NCBI GenBank assembly: GCA_003279015.1
Contig: QCBV01000001.1
Span: forward strand, 62,001 to 126,000
Length of the DNA: 64,000 nt
DNA from: Prochlorococcus sp. AG-347-J19
GTDB taxonomy: Bacteria; Cyanobacteriota; Cyanobacteriia; PCC-6307; Cyanobiaceae
Direction: 5' to 3'
Both the position numbers and the translations under genes were made by a program. Under the pieces are notes generated by a model. That model saw only the letters and a list, made by a program, of their open reading frames with translations, searched no databases and had not been told where the DNA came from. Shown in pieces: positions 42,789 through 54,078 of this stretch. Every line of letters begins with the position of its first letter. Positions within the stretch are counted from its first letter, which is position 1.

Positions 42789-43283
42789 TTATCTTTTTAA
42801 TGCAGAATTAATTTCTTTTTTGATACTTTTATGTTTTTCAGATTGTCTTTTGTCGTGTAATTTTTTCCCTTTGCCCACTCCAATAGTTAGTTTTATCCAT
42901 GAGCCCTTTAAATAAATAGAAAGTGGCACAATAGTCATCCCTTTTTTTTCAGTATTGGATTTCAGCTTCATAATTTCTTTTTTATGTAGTAGCAACTTTC
43001 TATTTCTTAAGGGATCATGATTAAAAAAAGAACCTACATTTTTATGTGGTGAAATGTGAACATTCAATAATAAAATCTCACCATCCCTGAATGTACAGTA
43101 TCCATCTCTTAAATTTGCTTTTCCGTTTCTAATAGACTTTACTTCAGTCCCTAAGAGTTCAATTCCTGCTTCAATTGTTTCGGATATAGCATATTGATAT
43201 TTTGCATATCTGTTTTCAGCTAGACGTTTAAAATTATTTTTATTTTCACTATTTTTTTGAATTTTGTTTGAATTTTTTGCCAT
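42789..43283 (-). CDS. smpB: SsrA-binding protein SmpB
   Basis: It binds tmRNA (the ssrA product) and delivers it to stalled ribosomes for trans-translation. The 164-residue protein has [12 protein letters not shown], the highly conserved [24 protein letters not shown], the HISPHKN segment and a basic C-terminal tail ([13 protein letters not shown]). The ssrA gene is not in the window. It is divergent from ruvB, with 52 bases between. Confidence 0.97.
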   Translation of the reverse strand: MAKNSNKIQKNSENKNNFKRLAENRYAKYQYAISETIEAGIELLGTEVKSIRNGKANLRDGYCTFRDGEILLLNVHISPHKNVGSFFNHDPLRNRKLLLHKKEIMKLKSNTEKKGMTIVPLSIYLKGSWIKLTIGVGKGKKLHDKRQSEKHKSIKKEINSALKR

Positions 43284-43335
43284 TTTATTTGTAAAAAATC
43301 TGTCTACTCAGAACAATTGCAATTAACCTTTCATT

Positions 43336-44382
43336 ATGGCAATAATTTCCTCAAACATAGGTGATGATTTTTCTTTTAGTAAAAAAGAGCTTAGGCTAGT
43401 AGATTCAAAAATCATTCCAGAAGAAAAAAGAAATATTAATTTGAACTTGGCTCGCCCTCTTACTTTAAAAGAATTTATTGGCCAAGAACAACTTAAAACT
43501 TCTCTAAGAATAGCTATAGATGCTTCAATTATTAGGAAAGAACCTTTAGAGCATACTCTTTTACATGGACAGCCCGGTTTAGGTAAGACCACCTTAGCTT
43601 TTTTGATAGCCCACGAAATGAATACAAAATGTAAGGTAGCGACTGCTCCAGCAATTGAAAGGCCTAGAGATATTGTAGGCTTACTGCTTGGTTTAAAAGA
43701 AGGAGAAGTTTTATTTATCGATGAAATACATCGTTTAAATAAATTAACTGAAGAATTGTTATATTCTGCTATGGAGGATTTTAGACTAGATTTAACCATG
43801 GGAGCCAATAGAGGAGCGCGTTGCAGAACAATTAATCTTCCCAAATTTACTTTGATTGGAGCCACAACTAAATTAGCCTCAATTAATGCCCCATTAAGAG
43901 ATAGATTTGGTATTTCTCAGAAAATTGAATTTTATTCAAATAATGAATTAAAACAAATTGTTGTTAATTTTGCTCGATTAATAAATCTCAATTTAGATGA
44001 TGAAGCATCTTATAATTTATCAAAGATATCTCGAGGGACTCCAAGAATTGCTTTAAGATTATTGAGACGAGTTAGAGATTATGCTCAAGTTATTGTAAAA
44101 ACTAATGTTATTTCTAAAGATTTAGTAAAAAAAGCTTTAAATTCTTACCAAATAGATGAAAATGGTCTGGATTCTTTAGATAGGCAATATTTATCTTTTT
44201 TAAACTTAAATCAGGATATTCCAATTGGGCTAGATTCAATCGCAGCTGGCTTGGGCGATGATTCATCAATGTTAGAATTTGTGGTAGAGCCTTATCTCAT
44301 CCAAATTGGTTTTCTCAGGAGAACTCCTAGAGGAAGATTGCTTACTGAATTAGGAAAAAAATACATTAATCAAAAAAAATGA
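43336..44382 (+). CDS. ruvB: Holliday junction branch-migration helicase RuvB
   Basis: This AAA+ motor drives Holliday-junction branch migration with RuvA. The 348-residue protein has the [15 protein letters not shown] segment, Walker A GQPGLGKT (78-85), Walker [10 protein letters not shown], the [21 protein letters not shown] sensor region and the winged helix ([12 protein letters not shown]). All elements are present. Its stop overlaps the ATG of the TPR-protein gene by 4 bases. Confidence 0.98.
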   Translation: MAIISSNIGDDFSFSKKELRLVDSKIIPEEKRNINLNLARPLTLKEFIGQEQLKTSLRIAIDASIIRKEPLEHTLLHGQPGLGKTTLAFLIAHEMNTKCKVATAPAIERPRDIVGLLLGLKEGEVLFIDEIHRLNKLTEELLYSAMEDFRLDLTMGANRGARCRTINLPKFTLIGATTKLASINAPLRDRFGISQKIEFYSNNELKQIVVNFARLINLNLDDEASYNLSKISRGTPRIALRLLRRVRDYAQVIVKTNVISKDLVKKALNSYQIDENGLDSLDRQYLSFLNLNQDIPIGLDSIAAGLGDDSSMLEFVVEPYLIQIGFLRRTPRGRLLTELGKKYINQKK

Positions 44383-45167
44383 AAACTTTTAAAAAAATAA
44401 AGGTTTATTTTTTATTAATTTTGGCTTTTGCTAATTTTTTTTATGTTACACCATGCTACTCACTATTTTCGCAAGAGGATTTGTTTAAAAATGCATTAGA
44501 TTTAAGTTCAAGAGGACAATTCAATCTTGCTTTGCAAGAATGGAATCGTTATCTCGATTCATATCCCGATGACGCAGCTGGGTTGAGTAATAGAGGAAAT
44601 GTAAGACTAGTCATTGGAGATGTAGAGGGATCAATAGATGACCAAAATAAGGCAATAAGTTTAAACCCCAAAGAAATAGATCCTTATATAAATAGAGGTA
44701 TAGCAGAGGAAGCATTGGGCCTATGGTCTCAAGCTAAAAATGATTATATGTTTGTTATTGCGCAAGATAGTAAAAATTTCTCTGCATTATATAACTTGGC
44801 TAATGTTGAAGGTTCAATATCACAATGGGAAAAAGCACGAGATTTATTTGCAAAAGCAGCTTTATATAATCCTGGATTTGCTATGGCAAGGTCAAGTATG
44901 GCTTTAGCTGATTTCCAATTGGGAAATATTGATGAATCTGAAAAAGAATTAAAAAATTTAATTAGACGTTATCCAAACTTTGCAGATGCGAGGGCAGCTT
45001 TAACAGCGCTGAATTGGTTCAAGGGTGAATCTGGGCAAGCAGAAAGTAATTGGATAGCCGTAATTGAATTAGATCCTAGGTATAGTGATGCTGAATGGTT
45101 AAAAAAAGTTAGAAGATGGCCTCCAAAACCTACTAGAGATTTAATGAACTTTATAGATTTAAAATAA
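44379..45167 (+). CDS. Exported or lumenal TPR-repeat protein
   Basis: The 262-residue protein starts with a basic N-terminus and a hydrophobic segment (about 10-30, [20 protein letters not shown]) that looks like a signal peptide or lipoprotein-type leader. It continues as tetratricopeptide repeats, for example [50 protein letters not shown] and [21 protein letters not shown] proteins are scaffolds; targets in cyanobacteria include photosystem assembly, but none is indicated. It overlaps ruvB by 4 bases and is 3 bases before the amidohydrolase gene. Confidence 0.85.
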   Translation: MKTFKKIKVYFLLILAFANFFYVTPCYSLFSQEDLFKNALDLSSRGQFNLALQEWNRYLDSYPDDAAGLSNRGNVRLVIGDVEGSIDDQNKAISLNPKEIDPYINRGIAEEALGLWSQAKNDYMFVIAQDSKNFSALYNLANVEGSISQWEKARDLFAKAALYNPGFAMARSSMALADFQLGNIDESEKELKNLIRRYPNFADARAALTALNWFKGESGQAESNWIAVIELDPRYSDAEWLKKVRRWPPKPTRDLMNFIDLK

Positions 45168-45170
45168 GTA

Positions 45171-46355
45171 ATGAATAATGATCAGGTTTTTAAAAAAATT
45201 GATTCTTTTAATAGTGAATTAATTAATTTAAGAAGACATATACATGCTCACCCTGAATTAAGTGGACTTGAAAATCAAACAGCGATTTTAATAAGTGGAT
45301 ATTTAAAAAATATTGGTTGGAATGTCACAGAATCTATAGGTAAAACTGGAGTTGTAGCTGATTTCGGCCCCATAGATAAAGGAATTATAGGCTTAAGAGT
45401 AGATATGGATGCTCTGCCAATATTTGAAGAAACAAAATTAGGTTTTTCATCAAAAGTAGATGGAGTTATGCATGCGTGTGGTCACGATTTGCATATAACG
45501 ATTGGATTGGGAGTCGCAAAAATTATTAAGGATTTAAAACTTAATTGTGGTATTAGGATAATTTTTCAACCCGCAGAAGAAACTGCGAGTGGAGCTAGAT
45601 GGATGATTAAAGATGGGGCAACTAAAGGTTTAAATCATATTTTAGGGGTTCATGTCTACCCTGATTTATCTGTAGGTACTATTGGGATTAAAGAAGGAAG
45701 CTTGACCGCAGCTGCCGGGGAAATCAAAGTAGAGATTAAAGGAACATCAGGCCATGGTGCTCGACCTCATGAAGGGGTTGATGCTATTTGGGTTGCCTCT
45801 AAAGTTATCTCGGGAATTCAAGAATTAATAACACGGAAGTTAGATCCTTTAGATCCTGTAGTAATAACTTTTGGTAAAATTAATGGTGGTAATGCATTCA
45901 ATGTACTTGCCGAAAAGGTTAATTTAATAGGTACAGTTAGATGCACTAATCTAAAACTATTTAAGGATATTGGTAATTGGCTTAATGAAAATATCTCCTC
46001 TTTAGCTAATAGTTGCGGGGCTAATGCAAAAGTAATTTTTAGAGAAATCACTCCACCTGTTAATAATAATTCCGAAATTAATAGAGTACTTAGAGATTCT
46101 GGAATTAAGATTTTGGGTCAAGAAAATGTTATCGAATTACAAAAACCTTCATTAGGAGCCGAAGATTTTGCTGAGTTCTTGAATGAGATCCCTGGAGCAA
46201 TGTTTAGGCTTGGCGTTTCTAATTCAAATGGATGTGCTCCACTTCATAGTTCAAAATTTGATCCAGATGAAAGAGCTATTGCTGTTGGAATTAAAGTGAT
46301 AACAGAATCCATAGTAAAATTAAATGATGAAACACTTAATAAAGTTGCTAAATGA
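45171..46355 (+). CDS. M20-family amidohydrolase (HipO/IAA-amino acid hydrolase type)
   Basis: It hydrolyses an amide bond of an N-acyl or N-carbamoyl amino acid or related compound using a dinuclear metal site. The 394-residue protein has RRHIHAHPELSG, DMDALPI, HACGHDLH, the EETASGA metal-binding Glu pair region, the GHGARPHEG dimerisation-domain segment and SLGAEDFAEF. The substrate is not predictable from the sequence. It lies in the ruvB-TPR-amidohydrolase-71aa run that precedes the thiC leader; a role in salvage is conceivable but is inference. Confidence 0.88.
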   Translation: MNNDQVFKKIDSFNSELINLRRHIHAHPELSGLENQTAILISGYLKNIGWNVTESIGKTGVVADFGPIDKGIIGLRVDMDALPIFEETKLGFSSKVDGVMHACGHDLHITIGLGVAKIIKDLKLNCGIRIIFQPAEETASGARWMIKDGATKGLNHILGVHVYPDLSVGTIGIKEGSLTAAAGEIKVEIKGTSGHGARPHEGVDAIWVASKVISGIQELITRKLDPLDPVVITFGKINGGNAFNVLAEKVNLIGTVRCTNLKLFKDIGNWLNENISSLANSCGANAKVIFREITPPVNNNSEINRVLRDSGIKILGQENVIELQKPSLGAEDFAEFLNEIPGAMFRLGVSNSNGCAPLHSSKFDPDERAIAVGIKVITESIVKLNDETLNKVAK

Positions 46356-46567
46356 AAATTGATAAAAGATTTATTTTATCTTTTGTTACTCTTTTTATGA
46401 TCCTCATATCAGTTATTGGTCTGATATTCAGGGACAACAATAAAAAGATTTTTTATTTGCCTATTGGCTTAATGGGGATTTCAATTATTTTGGAGAAAGA
46501 CGTCAGAAGAAGATTGGATAGGAAAAATATTTTAAAAAAGATAAAGTCTTATCAAAAAGTGAAATAA
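46352..46567 (+). CDS. Small membrane protein, 71 residues
   Basis: I do not recognise a family. The protein has two hydrophobic segments (about 7-26 and 35-48), separated by a short polar loop (FRDNNKK), and a positively charged tail (DVRRRLDRKNILKKIKSYQK). The net positive end suggests the tail is cytoplasmic. Its ATG overlaps the stop of the amidohydrolase gene, which makes translational coupling likely. Confidence 0.6.
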   Translation: MKIDKRFILSFVTLFMILISVIGLIFRDNNKKIFYLPIGLMGISIILEKDVRRRLDRKNILKKIKSYQKVK

Positions 46568-46636
46568 AAAATTATTTTATTTATTTTTACGTAATATGTG
46601 ATGACTATTTTTTAGAAAAGAGCTATTAATAAGATT

Positions 46637-46722
46637 AATGCTAGGGGTGCTAGGAAATTTATCTTAGCTGAGATCATACCCTTTGAACCTGAATCATTTA
46701 TCCTGATACAGGGAAGTGGAAA
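46637..46722 (+). ncRNA. TPP-riboswitch-like leader (THI element) of thiC, variant
   Basis: The leader upstream of thiC has the recognisable THI-box core: GGGGTGC (46644-46650), CTGAGA (46668-46673), TACCC, TTTGAACCTGA and CAGGGAA. The pyrimidine-sensing arm can be folded (P3 from CTAGGA/TCTTAG, P2 from GGGT/ACCC). The pyrophosphate-sensing arm departs from the consensus: the loop lacks the usual TAATG-type sequence, and where most members have CG between P5 and P4, this one has TA. The closing P1 helix is weak. It is likely a thiamine-pathway regulatory RNA, but TPP binding should not be assumed. Confidence 0.8.
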
Positions 46723-46766
46723 TTTGATCAAACTTTAGTAATAACATTTTTTAAAATTTATAAGTT

Positions 46767-48137
46767 ATGAGAAGTTCATGGATTAAGCCTCGTATTGGCA
46801 AAGCTAATTTAACTCAGATGAATTTTGCAAGGAACGGCTATATTACTGAAGAAATGGATTTTGTCGCTAAAAAAGAAAATTTACCTGCTTCTTTAATAAT
46901 GGAGGAAGTGGCTAGAGGAAGATTAATCATACCTGCTAATATTAATCATTTGAATCTTGAGCCAATGTCTATAGGTATTGCTTCTAGATGTAAGGTTAAT
47001 GCAAACATTGGTGCTTCCCCTAATGCAAGTGATATCAATGAAGAAGTAGAGAAGCTTAAGTTGGCTGTTAAGTATGGTGCTGATACGGTTATGGATCTTT
47101 CGACTGGGGGGGTTAATTTAGATGAAGTGAGGCAAGCAATTATTCACGAATCTCCCGTTCCTATAGGAACAGTTCCTGTTTATCAAGCTTTAGAAAGTGT
47201 GCATGGCTCAATAGATAGGCTTACTGAAGACGATTTTCTCCATATTATTGAAAAACATTGCAAGCAGGGCGTAGATTATCAAACTATTCATGCTGGTTTA
47301 TTAATAGAACATTTGCCAAAAGTCAAAGGAAGAATTACCGGAATTGTCAGTAGAGGCGGAGGTATTTTAGCCCAATGGATGCTACATCATTTCAAACAAA
47401 ATCCTCTTTATACTCGTTTTGATGATATTTGTGAGATTTTTAAGAAATATGATTGTACTTTTTCTCTAGGAGATTCACTCAGACCTGGATGTCTACATGA
47501 TGCTTCGGATGATGCTCAGTTAGCTGAATTGAAGACCTTAGGCGAGCTTACTAGAAGGGCATGGGAACATAACGTCCAAGTGATGGTTGAGGGTCCTGGT
47601 CATGTACCTATGGATCAAATTGAGTTTAATGTTCGCAAGCAAATGGAAGAATGTTCAGAAGCTCCTTTTTATGTGCTTGGCCCATTAGTAACAGATATAT
47701 CTCCTGGTTATGACCATATCTCAAGTGCTATTGGAGCTGCGATGGCTGGTTGGTATGGGACTTCTATGTTATGTTATGTAACTCCAAAAGAACATCTTGG
47801 TCTTCCAAATGCAGAAGATGTCCGTGAAGGATTAATTGCTTATAAGATAGCTGCTCATGCTGCTGATATTGCCAGACATCGAGCAGGTGCCCGAGACAGA
47901 GATGATGAACTTAGTCATGCAAGGTATAACTTTGACTGGAATAAACAATTTGAACTTTCATTAGATCCAGAAAGAGCAAAGCAATACCATGATGAGACAC
48001 TGCCTGAAGAAATCTTTAAAAAAGCTGAATTTTGTTCAATGTGTGGGCCTAAGCATTGCCCAATGAATTCAAAAATTTCCAATGATTCTCTTGATCAACT
48101 AAAAGAGAAACTTGAAGAATGCAATACTTCAGTTTAG
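46767..48137 (+). CDS. thiC: Phosphomethylpyrimidine synthase ThiC
   Basis: This radical-SAM-superfamily enzyme converts aminoimidazole ribotide to the thiamine pyrimidine (HMP phosphate). The 456-residue protein shows the family's conserved blocks: [56 protein letters not shown] and the C-terminal [4Fe-4S] motif CSMCGPKHC (CX2CX4C). It is the cyanobacterial short form without the E. coli N-terminal extension. It is controlled by the leader at 46637-46722 and convergent with the transketolase gene. Confidence 0.98.
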   Translation: MRSSWIKPRIGKANLTQMNFARNGYITEEMDFVAKKENLPASLIMEEVARGRLIIPANINHLNLEPMSIGIASRCKVNANIGASPNASDINEEVEKLKLAVKYGADTVMDLSTGGVNLDEVRQAIIHESPVPIGTVPVYQALESVHGSIDRLTEDDFLHIIEKHCKQGVDYQTIHAGLLIEHLPKVKGRITGIVSRGGGILAQWMLHHFKQNPLYTRFDDICEIFKKYDCTFSLGDSLRPGCLHDASDDAQLAELKTLGELTRRAWEHNVQVMVEGPGHVPMDQIEFNVRKQMEECSEAPFYVLGPLVTDISPGYDHISSAIGAAMAGWYGTSMLCYVTPKEHLGLPNAEDVREGLIAYKIAAHAADIARHRAGARDRDDELSHARYNFDWNKQFELSLDPERAKQYHDETLPEEIFKKAEFCSMCGPKHCPMNSKISNDSLDQLKEKLEECNTSV

Positions 48138-48149
48138 TTATCAAAATAC

Positions 48150-50156
48150 TTATAAAATTTCTTTTGTCTTATTAACAACGTTTTCAATTGTAAACCCAAA
48201 ATTTTGCATACACTCTCCACCAGGGGCTGATGCCCCAAATCTGTCCATAGTAATACAAATTCCATCAAAACCTGTATATTTATGCCAACCAAATGAATGG
48301 GCAGCTTCAACTACAACTCTCTTGGTCACACTACTTGGTAAAACACTTTCTTTGTAAGATTCTTCTTGTTCCTCGAAAAGTTCTATGCAAGGCATAGAGA
48401 CAACTCTAGTTTTTTTACCTAAGCTTGATATTTGCTTACTTGCCTCTATACAAAGATTTAGTTCACTTCCAGTGCCAATAAAGATTAAATCTGGTGTTCC
48501 TTCGCAATCTGAGACAATATATCCTCCTAGTGCAACTTTTTCGATTGAAGTATTTTCTTGATTAGGCATACCTTGTCTACTTAAACAAAGGGCAGAAGGT
48601 CTTTTTCGGTTTTGAATAGCCAGCTTATAAGCCCCACTCGTCTCATTCCCATCTCCTGGTCTGAAAACTAACATGTTAGGCATGGCACGAAGAGAAGGGA
48701 TAGTTTCAATAGGTTGATGTGTTGGACCATCTTCACCTACACCAATTGAATCATGAGTTAAAACATAGATAACTCCTAACTCGCTAAGTGCTGAAAGCCT
48801 CATTGAACCTCTCATATAATCTGCGAAAACTAGGAAGGTTCCACCATAAGGTATAAGACCACTATTGTGGTACGCTATGCCATTAAGTATTGCCGCCATA
48901 GCATGCTCTCGAACACCAAAATGTAAATATCTTTTTTCAGGGCTATGAGATTGGAATGATCCAGTTTCTCCTTTGATATCCGTGTAGTTAGAGTGAGTTA
49001 AATCTGCTGACCCGCCAATTAATTCTGGTAGATTAGGACCTAGGGCGCCTAAACATATTTGGGAATGTTTTCTTGTCGCTAATCCTTTATCATCAGGGTT
49101 ATAAGAGGGGAGGTCTGAGTCCCAATTATCAGGTAATTGGCCTTTTAACATTCTGTTTAACTCCGCCCCTTCAGAGGGATATTTCTTTTGATATTCTTCA
49201 AATCTCGAATCCCACTCTTTCTCTAATCTTTCGCCTTTGTTTATCGATTTTCTAAAATGTGCATATACTTCATCAGGTATTTCGAATGGAGGATATTCCC
49301 AATTTAGAAACTCTCTAGTTAATGCAGCTTCTTCTTCCCCAACAGCTGCTCCATGAATTCCAGCAGTATCTGATTTATTAGGAGAACCGTAACCTATGGT
49401 GGTAGAAATTTTGATAATTGAAGGCTTATCTGTAATTAATTTTGCTTTTTCGATAGCTTCAGTTATTCCTTTAACATCATGATTGCCATCTTCAACATGT
49501 TGTACATGCCATCCATAAGCTTCGTATCTTTTTAAAACATCTTCAGTGAAAGAAACATCGGTTCGTCCATCAATTGTAATTTGATTATCGTCATAGAGTG
49601 CGATTAATTTTCCGAGCTTAAGATGACCAGCTAATGAGCAAGCCTCTGATGCGATACCTTCTTGATTACATCCGTCACCCATTATGACGTAAGTATAGTG
49701 ATCAACGATATTGCAATCAGGCTTATTGAATTTAGCTGCTAAGTGAGTTTCAGCTATTGCTAGACCAACTGCATTAGAAATTCCAGCTCCCAGAGGCCCA
49801 GCTGTAACTTCAACTCCTTCAGTTTCGAATGTTTCTGGATGTCCTGGAGTTTTGGAACCCCATTGTCTAAATTCTTTAATGTCTTCTATGGAAACTGATT
49901 TATATCCTGTCAAATGAAGTAATGAATATAACAGCATACAGCCGTGACCAGCTGATAATACAAAACGGTCTCTATTGAACCATTTTGGGTTATTGGGGTT
50001 GTGATTCAGTATGTTTTGCCATAATGCATAACCCATAGGAGCACACCCCATTGGCAATCCAGGATGTCCACTATTAGATTTATTTACTGCATCTACAGCA
50101 AGCATTCTTATACTATTTACACAAAGTGATTCTAATGAAACAGATGCAGCGACCAT
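48150..50156 (-). CDS. tktA: Transketolase
   Basis: This TPP enzyme transfers two-carbon units in the Calvin cycle and pentose phosphate pathway. The 668-residue protein has the N-terminal HPGLPMG, the TPP-binding [20 protein letters not shown] (about 160 on), the GPLGAGI and IHGAAVG segments, GVREHAM with the catalytic Glu, and [15 protein letters not shown]. All cofactor and catalytic segments are intact. It is downstream of fabF on the same strand (43-base gap) and convergent with thiC, the biosynthetic source of its cofactor. Confidence 0.98.
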   Translation of the reverse strand: MVAASVSLESLCVNSIRMLAVDAVNKSNSGHPGLPMGCAPMGYALWQNILNHNPNNPKWFNRDRFVLSAGHGCMLLYSLLHLTGYKSVSIEDIKEFRQWGSKTPGHPETFETEGVEVTAGPLGAGISNAVGLAIAETHLAAKFNKPDCNIVDHYTYVIMGDGCNQEGIASEACSLAGHLKLGKLIALYDDNQITIDGRTDVSFTEDVLKRYEAYGWHVQHVEDGNHDVKGITEAIEKAKLITDKPSIIKISTTIGYGSPNKSDTAGIHGAAVGEEEAALTREFLNWEYPPFEIPDEVYAHFRKSINKGERLEKEWDSRFEEYQKKYPSEGAELNRMLKGQLPDNWDSDLPSYNPDDKGLATRKHSQICLGALGPNLPELIGGSADLTHSNYTDIKGETGSFQSHSPEKRYLHFGVREHAMAAILNGIAYHNSGLIPYGGTFLVFADYMRGSMRLSALSELGVIYVLTHDSIGVGEDGPTHQPIETIPSLRAMPNMLVFRPGDGNETSGAYKLAIQNRKRPSALCLSRQGMPNQENTSIEKVALGGYIVSDCEGTPDLIFIGTGSELNLCIEASKQISSLGKKTRVVSMPCIELFEEQEESYKESVLPSSVTKRVVVEAAHSFGWHKYTGFDGICITMDRFGASAPGGECMQNFGFTIENVVNKTKEIL

Positions 50157-50199
50157 TGTTTTAAAATAAGTTAGGTTGGAAATACAGAATTGGTTGTCT

Positions 50200-51444
50200 T
50201 CAATTCATTTTGCTGAAAGCAAGGCAAACATTGTGACCACCAAAGCCGAAAGAATTAGAAAGAGCAACTCCTATTTGAGCTTCTCTTGCATTATTTGGTA
50301 CATAATCAAGATCACATTCAGGATCTGGATTGACGTAGTTAATTGTAGGAGGGATAAAATTATGTGTCAAAGAAAGTATACAAGCTACAGCTTCTATACC
50401 TCCTGAGCCTCCTAGGAGATGACCAGTCATCGACTTAGTAGAGCTTACAGGAATGAGGTAAGATCTGTCTTTAAATATAGATTTAATTGCAGAAGTTTCA
50501 TTTTTGTCATTAGCTGATGTACTCGTTCCATGAGCATTTATGTAATCAATTTTTTCAAGGCTAAGAGAAGCGTCTTCAATTGCTAGTTTTATAGCTTCAG
50601 CTCCTCCAACCCCTCCTGGAGATGGGGAAGTAATGTGATGAGCATCACATGTTGTTCCATATCCAATTATTTCTCCATAAATTCTTGCATCTCTTTTTTG
50701 TGCATTTTCTAAAGTTTCTAAAACAAGAATTCCAGATCCCTCTCCAATAACAAATCCATCTCTTTCTGCATCAAAAGGCCTACTAGCAGTTTGAGGACTT
50801 TCATTTCTGAAAGAAAGAGCTTTGGCACTGGCAAAACCTGCTACTCCAAGAGGTGTAATGCTCGCTTCAGCTCCCCCACAAATCATGGCATCTGCCTTGC
50901 CAAGTTGGAGTAATCTAAAAGAATCACCAATTGCATTCGAACCGGCAGCGCAGGCAGTTGAAACAGAGGAACTTGGTCCTTTTGCACCTAAAGCAATGGC
51001 CGCCAATCCAGTAGCCATGTTTGGAATCATCATTGGGACTGTAAATGGGCTTACCCTTTTGGGTCCTTTATGACTCAGAATTTGAGCTTGACTTTCCATA
51101 GTTAGTAAGCCTCCAACACCAGAGCCGATAATCACTCCAATTCTTGATGAATTAGCTTCAGTAATTTCAAGTCCTGAATCATTAAAGGCTTGCTTTGCAG
51201 CAATAACTCCAAACTGGGAAAAACGATCCCATCTTTTGGATTCTTTAGCTTCAATAAAATTTTCAGATTGAAGATTTTTAACTTCTGCTGCAAATTTGCA
51301 AGGATGTTGGTCAGGATCAAAGAGAGTAATATCTGAGACCCCATTAGTACCTGTTTGAAGACCAACTAAATATTCATCAATGTTATTACCAATTGGAGTT
51401 ACTGCTCCGATACCAGTAATAACTACTCGATGGAAATTTGGCAT
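50200..51444 (-). CDS. fabF: 3-oxoacyl-[acyl-carrier-protein] synthase II
   Basis: This condensing enzyme elongates acyl-ACP with malonyl-ACP in fatty acid synthesis. The 414-residue protein has the catalytic triad C165 (STACAAGSN), H305 (INAHGTSTS) and H342 ([11 protein letters not shown]). The malonyl-binding and gating segments (SFGFGGHN) are present. It starts 7 bases after acpP ends and precedes transketolase, forming an acpP-fabF-tkt order common in cyanobacteria. Confidence 0.98.
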   Translation of the reverse strand: MPNFHRVVITGIGAVTPIGNNIDEYLVGLQTGTNGVSDITLFDPDQHPCKFAAEVKNLQSENFIEAKESKRWDRFSQFGVIAAKQAFNDSGLEITEANSSRIGVIIGSGVGGLLTMESQAQILSHKGPKRVSPFTVPMMIPNMATGLAAIALGAKGPSSSVSTACAAGSNAIGDSFRLLQLGKADAMICGGAEASITPLGVAGFASAKALSFRNESPQTASRPFDAERDGFVIGEGSGILVLETLENAQKRDARIYGEIIGYGTTCDAHHITSPSPGGVGGAEAIKLAIEDASLSLEKIDYINAHGTSTSANDKNETSAIKSIFKDRSYLIPVSSTKSMTGHLLGGSGGIEAVACILSLTHNFIPPTINYVNPDPECDLDYVPNNAREAQIGVALSNSFGFGGHNVCLAFSKMN

Positions 51445-51451
51445 TCTTTAA

Positions 51452-51691
51452 TTATCCTTTTTTTTCTTCGATGAATTTTACTGCATCGCCAACAGTTGCG
51501 ATTCCTTCAGCTGCTTCATCAGGGATTTCAATATCAAATGCTTCTTCAAGAGCCATCACTAATTCAACGGTATCTAAAGAATCTGCGCCTAAATCATTTT
51601 GGAAGTTTGAATCTGATTTTACTTCAGCTGCTTCAACGCTTAATTGCTCTGAAACAATAGAACAGACTTTTTCAAGGATTTCTTGTGACAT
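51452..51691 (-). CDS. acpP: Acyl carrier protein
   Basis: It carries growing fatty acyl chains on 4'-phosphopantetheine. The 79-residue acidic protein has the modification site S38 in [17 protein letters not shown]. It is the first gene of the acpP-fabF-tkt run and is divergent from psaC across a 133-base region that must hold promoters for both. Confidence 0.98.
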   Translation of the reverse strand: MSQEILEKVCSIVSEQLSVEAAEVKSDSNFQNDLGADSLDTVELVMALEEAFDIEIPDEAAEGIATVGDAVKFIEEKKG

Positions 51692-51790
51692 AGTTTATGA
51701 GATTTACTAAATATCTATATGATTTTATGCCCTAGAGTTAACAAGAGTGAAGCATATCTTAATTTTTTTAATTTCTTTGTAAGACAATAG

Positions 51791-51796
51791 TATTAT
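51791..51796 (+). promoter_or_regulatory. Candidate -10 element of psaC
   Basis: TATTAT lies 28 bases before the psaC ATG in the divergent acpP-psaC region. No clear -35 hexamer is placed at standard spacing. The call rests on the position and on similarity to the consensus. Confidence 0.3.
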
Positions 51797-51800
51797 ATAA

Positions 51801-52070
<270 letters not shown>

Positions 52071-52150
52071 CTTTATAGTGCAGTTTTAAGAGAGTCCATT
52101 TTTTAAAAAATATGCATTTTTTTTCAATATAATCGAAAAAAAATTGCCGT

Positions 52151-54046
52151 ATGTGTGGAATAGTTGCTGTTACTGGTTATAAAAAAGCTTTACCATTATT
52201 AATGAATGGTTTAGAAAAACTAGAGTATAGAGGATATGATTCTGCAGGTATTGCAATAATCAATCCTGAAACAAATTCTATTATTTGTAATAAAGCAGAA
52301 GGAAAATTAAAGAACTTAACAACTTCCCTTAATGATAAGAACGTTCCAGGAACTGTTGGTATAGGTCATACTCGTTGGGCAACTCATGGAAAACCCGAAG
52401 TTAAGAATGCTCATCCTCATACTGATAGTTCAGGAAATATAGCAGTTGTTCAAAATGGCATCATTGAAAATTTTCAAGACTTAAAAAATAAATTAGAAAA
52501 AGAGGGTGTTATTTTTAATTCTGATACAGATACTGAGGTAATTCCTCACTTAATAGAAAGAGAATTAAATACATTAAGTAAACTAAATCTTGAAAATAAT
52601 GGCTCGACATTATTGGTTGCTGTAAGAAATGTAATATCTGATTTAGAAGGATCATACGCCTTAGCAGTTTTATGGGCTGGGGCCCCAACCTCTTTGGTAG
52701 TTGCTAGGAGACAAGCACCTTTGATTATTGGTTTGGGTGAAGGGGAATTTATTTGTGCAAGTGATACCCCAGCTATCGCAAACTTTACAAACATTATTCT
52801 GCCTATGGAGGATGATGAAACAGCTTTATTAACTCCCCTTGGGATAGAAATATATGATTCAAGCAACGAAAGACAATATAGAAATCCAGTTTCTCTAAAA
52901 GCCTCAGAACAAATAATGGATAAGATGAATTTCAAACACTACATGTTAAAAGAGATATATGATCAGCCTGGAACTGCCAAAAACTGGTTGGAAAATTATT
53001 TAATTAAAAACTCTGAAAATGGCCAATATCGGATCAACTATCCCTTTGATACAAGGTTTTTTGAATCAATCGAAAGAATTGAAATTATCGCTTGTGGTAC
53101 AAGTAAACATGCTGCAATGGTCGGTAGTTTTTTATTAGAACAATTTTCCGGGATCCCTACAAATGTTTTTTATGCAAGCGAATTTCGATATTCACCACCT
53201 CCACTGCTTCCAAATACTCTAACTATTGGAGTCACGCAATCTGGAGAAACTGCTGATACAATTGCAGCTATCGATATGGAAATTAAAAGACGTTCTTTAA
53301 TTGAAGATAAAAAATTTAAACCCAATCTTATTGCAATTACTAATAGAAAAGAGAGCTCTATAGGAAGACAGGTTTCAAATATAATTGATATTTGTGCAGG
53401 AATAGAAGTAGGAGTTGCAGCAACAAAAACTTTTTTTGCTCAATTACTTTCTTTTTATGGATTAGCTATTAAATTTGCAGAAATTAAAGGAAGTCAAAGC
53501 TTAGATGAAATAAGTAAATTAATAACTGAACTTATAAAACTGCCTCCATTAATAGAAGATCTTTTAGAGCAACATAATAAATCTTCAGAAAAGCTAGCAC
53601 ATGATTTTTTTAATATTAAAGATGTTATTTTTTTAGGAAGAGGCATAAATTATCCTATTGCTCTTGAAGGAGCATTAAAACTCAAAGAAATTAGTTATAT
53701 TCATGCGGCTGGATATCCAGCTGGCGAAATGAAACATGGTCCAATAGCTTTGTTAGATAAAAAAGTACCTGTAATTTCTATTGCCTCTCCTGGCGAAGTT
53801 TTTGATAAAGTTATCAGTAATGCTCAAGAAGCAAAAGCTAGAGATTCATATTTGATTGGGATTGCTCCTGAATGTGATGGAACTGAAATTTTTGATTATT
53901 TAATGAAAGTCCCTTCCTCTAATGAATGGATTACACCTTTACTTAACATAGTTCCTCTACAATTATTGAGTTATCATATTGCAGCTCATAGAGGACTTGA
54001 TGTGGATCAACCAAGAAATTTAGCTAAAAGTGTAACCGTGGAGTGA
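52151..54046 (+). CDS. glmS: Glutamine-fructose-6-phosphate aminotransferase
   Basis: It makes glucosamine-6-phosphate for peptidoglycan and lipopolysaccharide. The 631-residue protein starts MCGIVAVTGY, with the Cys at position 2 as the glutaminase nucleophile, then YRGYDSAG, TRWATHG and the two SIS sugar-isomerase domains (ACGTSKHAAMVG, TQSGETADT, AGEMKHGPIAL). It ends in KSVTVE as in the family. There is no glmS ribozyme-like leader in the 80 bases before it. Confidence 0.98.
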   Translation: MCGIVAVTGYKKALPLLMNGLEKLEYRGYDSAGIAIINPETNSIICNKAEGKLKNLTTSLNDKNVPGTVGIGHTRWATHGKPEVKNAHPHTDSSGNIAVVQNGIIENFQDLKNKLEKEGVIFNSDTDTEVIPHLIERELNTLSKLNLENNGSTLLVAVRNVISDLEGSYALAVLWAGAPTSLVVARRQAPLIIGLGEGEFICASDTPAIANFTNIILPMEDDETALLTPLGIEIYDSSNERQYRNPVSLKASEQIMDKMNFKHYMLKEIYDQPGTAKNWLENYLIKNSENGQYRINYPFDTRFFESIERIEIIACGTSKHAAMVGSFLLEQFSGIPTNVFYASEFRYSPPPLLPNTLTIGVTQSGETADTIAAIDMEIKRRSLIEDKKFKPNLIAITNRKESSIGRQVSNIIDICAGIEVGVAATKTFFAQLLSFYGLAIKFAEIKGSQSLDEISKLITELIKLPPLIEDLLEQHNKSSEKLAHDFFNIKDVIFLGRGINYPIALEGALKLKEISYIHAAGYPAGEMKHGPIALLDKKVPVISIASPGEVFDKVISNAQEAKARDSYLIGIAPECDGTEIFDYLMKVPSSNEWITPLLNIVPLQLLSYHIAAHRGLDVDQPRNLAKSVTVE

Positions 54047-54078
54047 TTAGTTTCTCACAAATTTCTATTTTTTAAAAT

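Noticed and set aside
43323-43865. Minus-strand open frame of about 180 codons across the ruvB start
   Set aside because: It overlaps ruvB entirely, its residue content is Ser/Lys-rich without any motif, and ruvB is certain.
52071-52150. glmS ribozyme upstream of glmS
   Set aside because: The leader is only 80 bases, AT-rich, and lacks the conserved ribozyme core.
52546-52935. Minus-strand open frame of about 129 codons inside glmS
   Set aside because: It is a shadow of glmS; there is no start context or homology pattern to support a gene.
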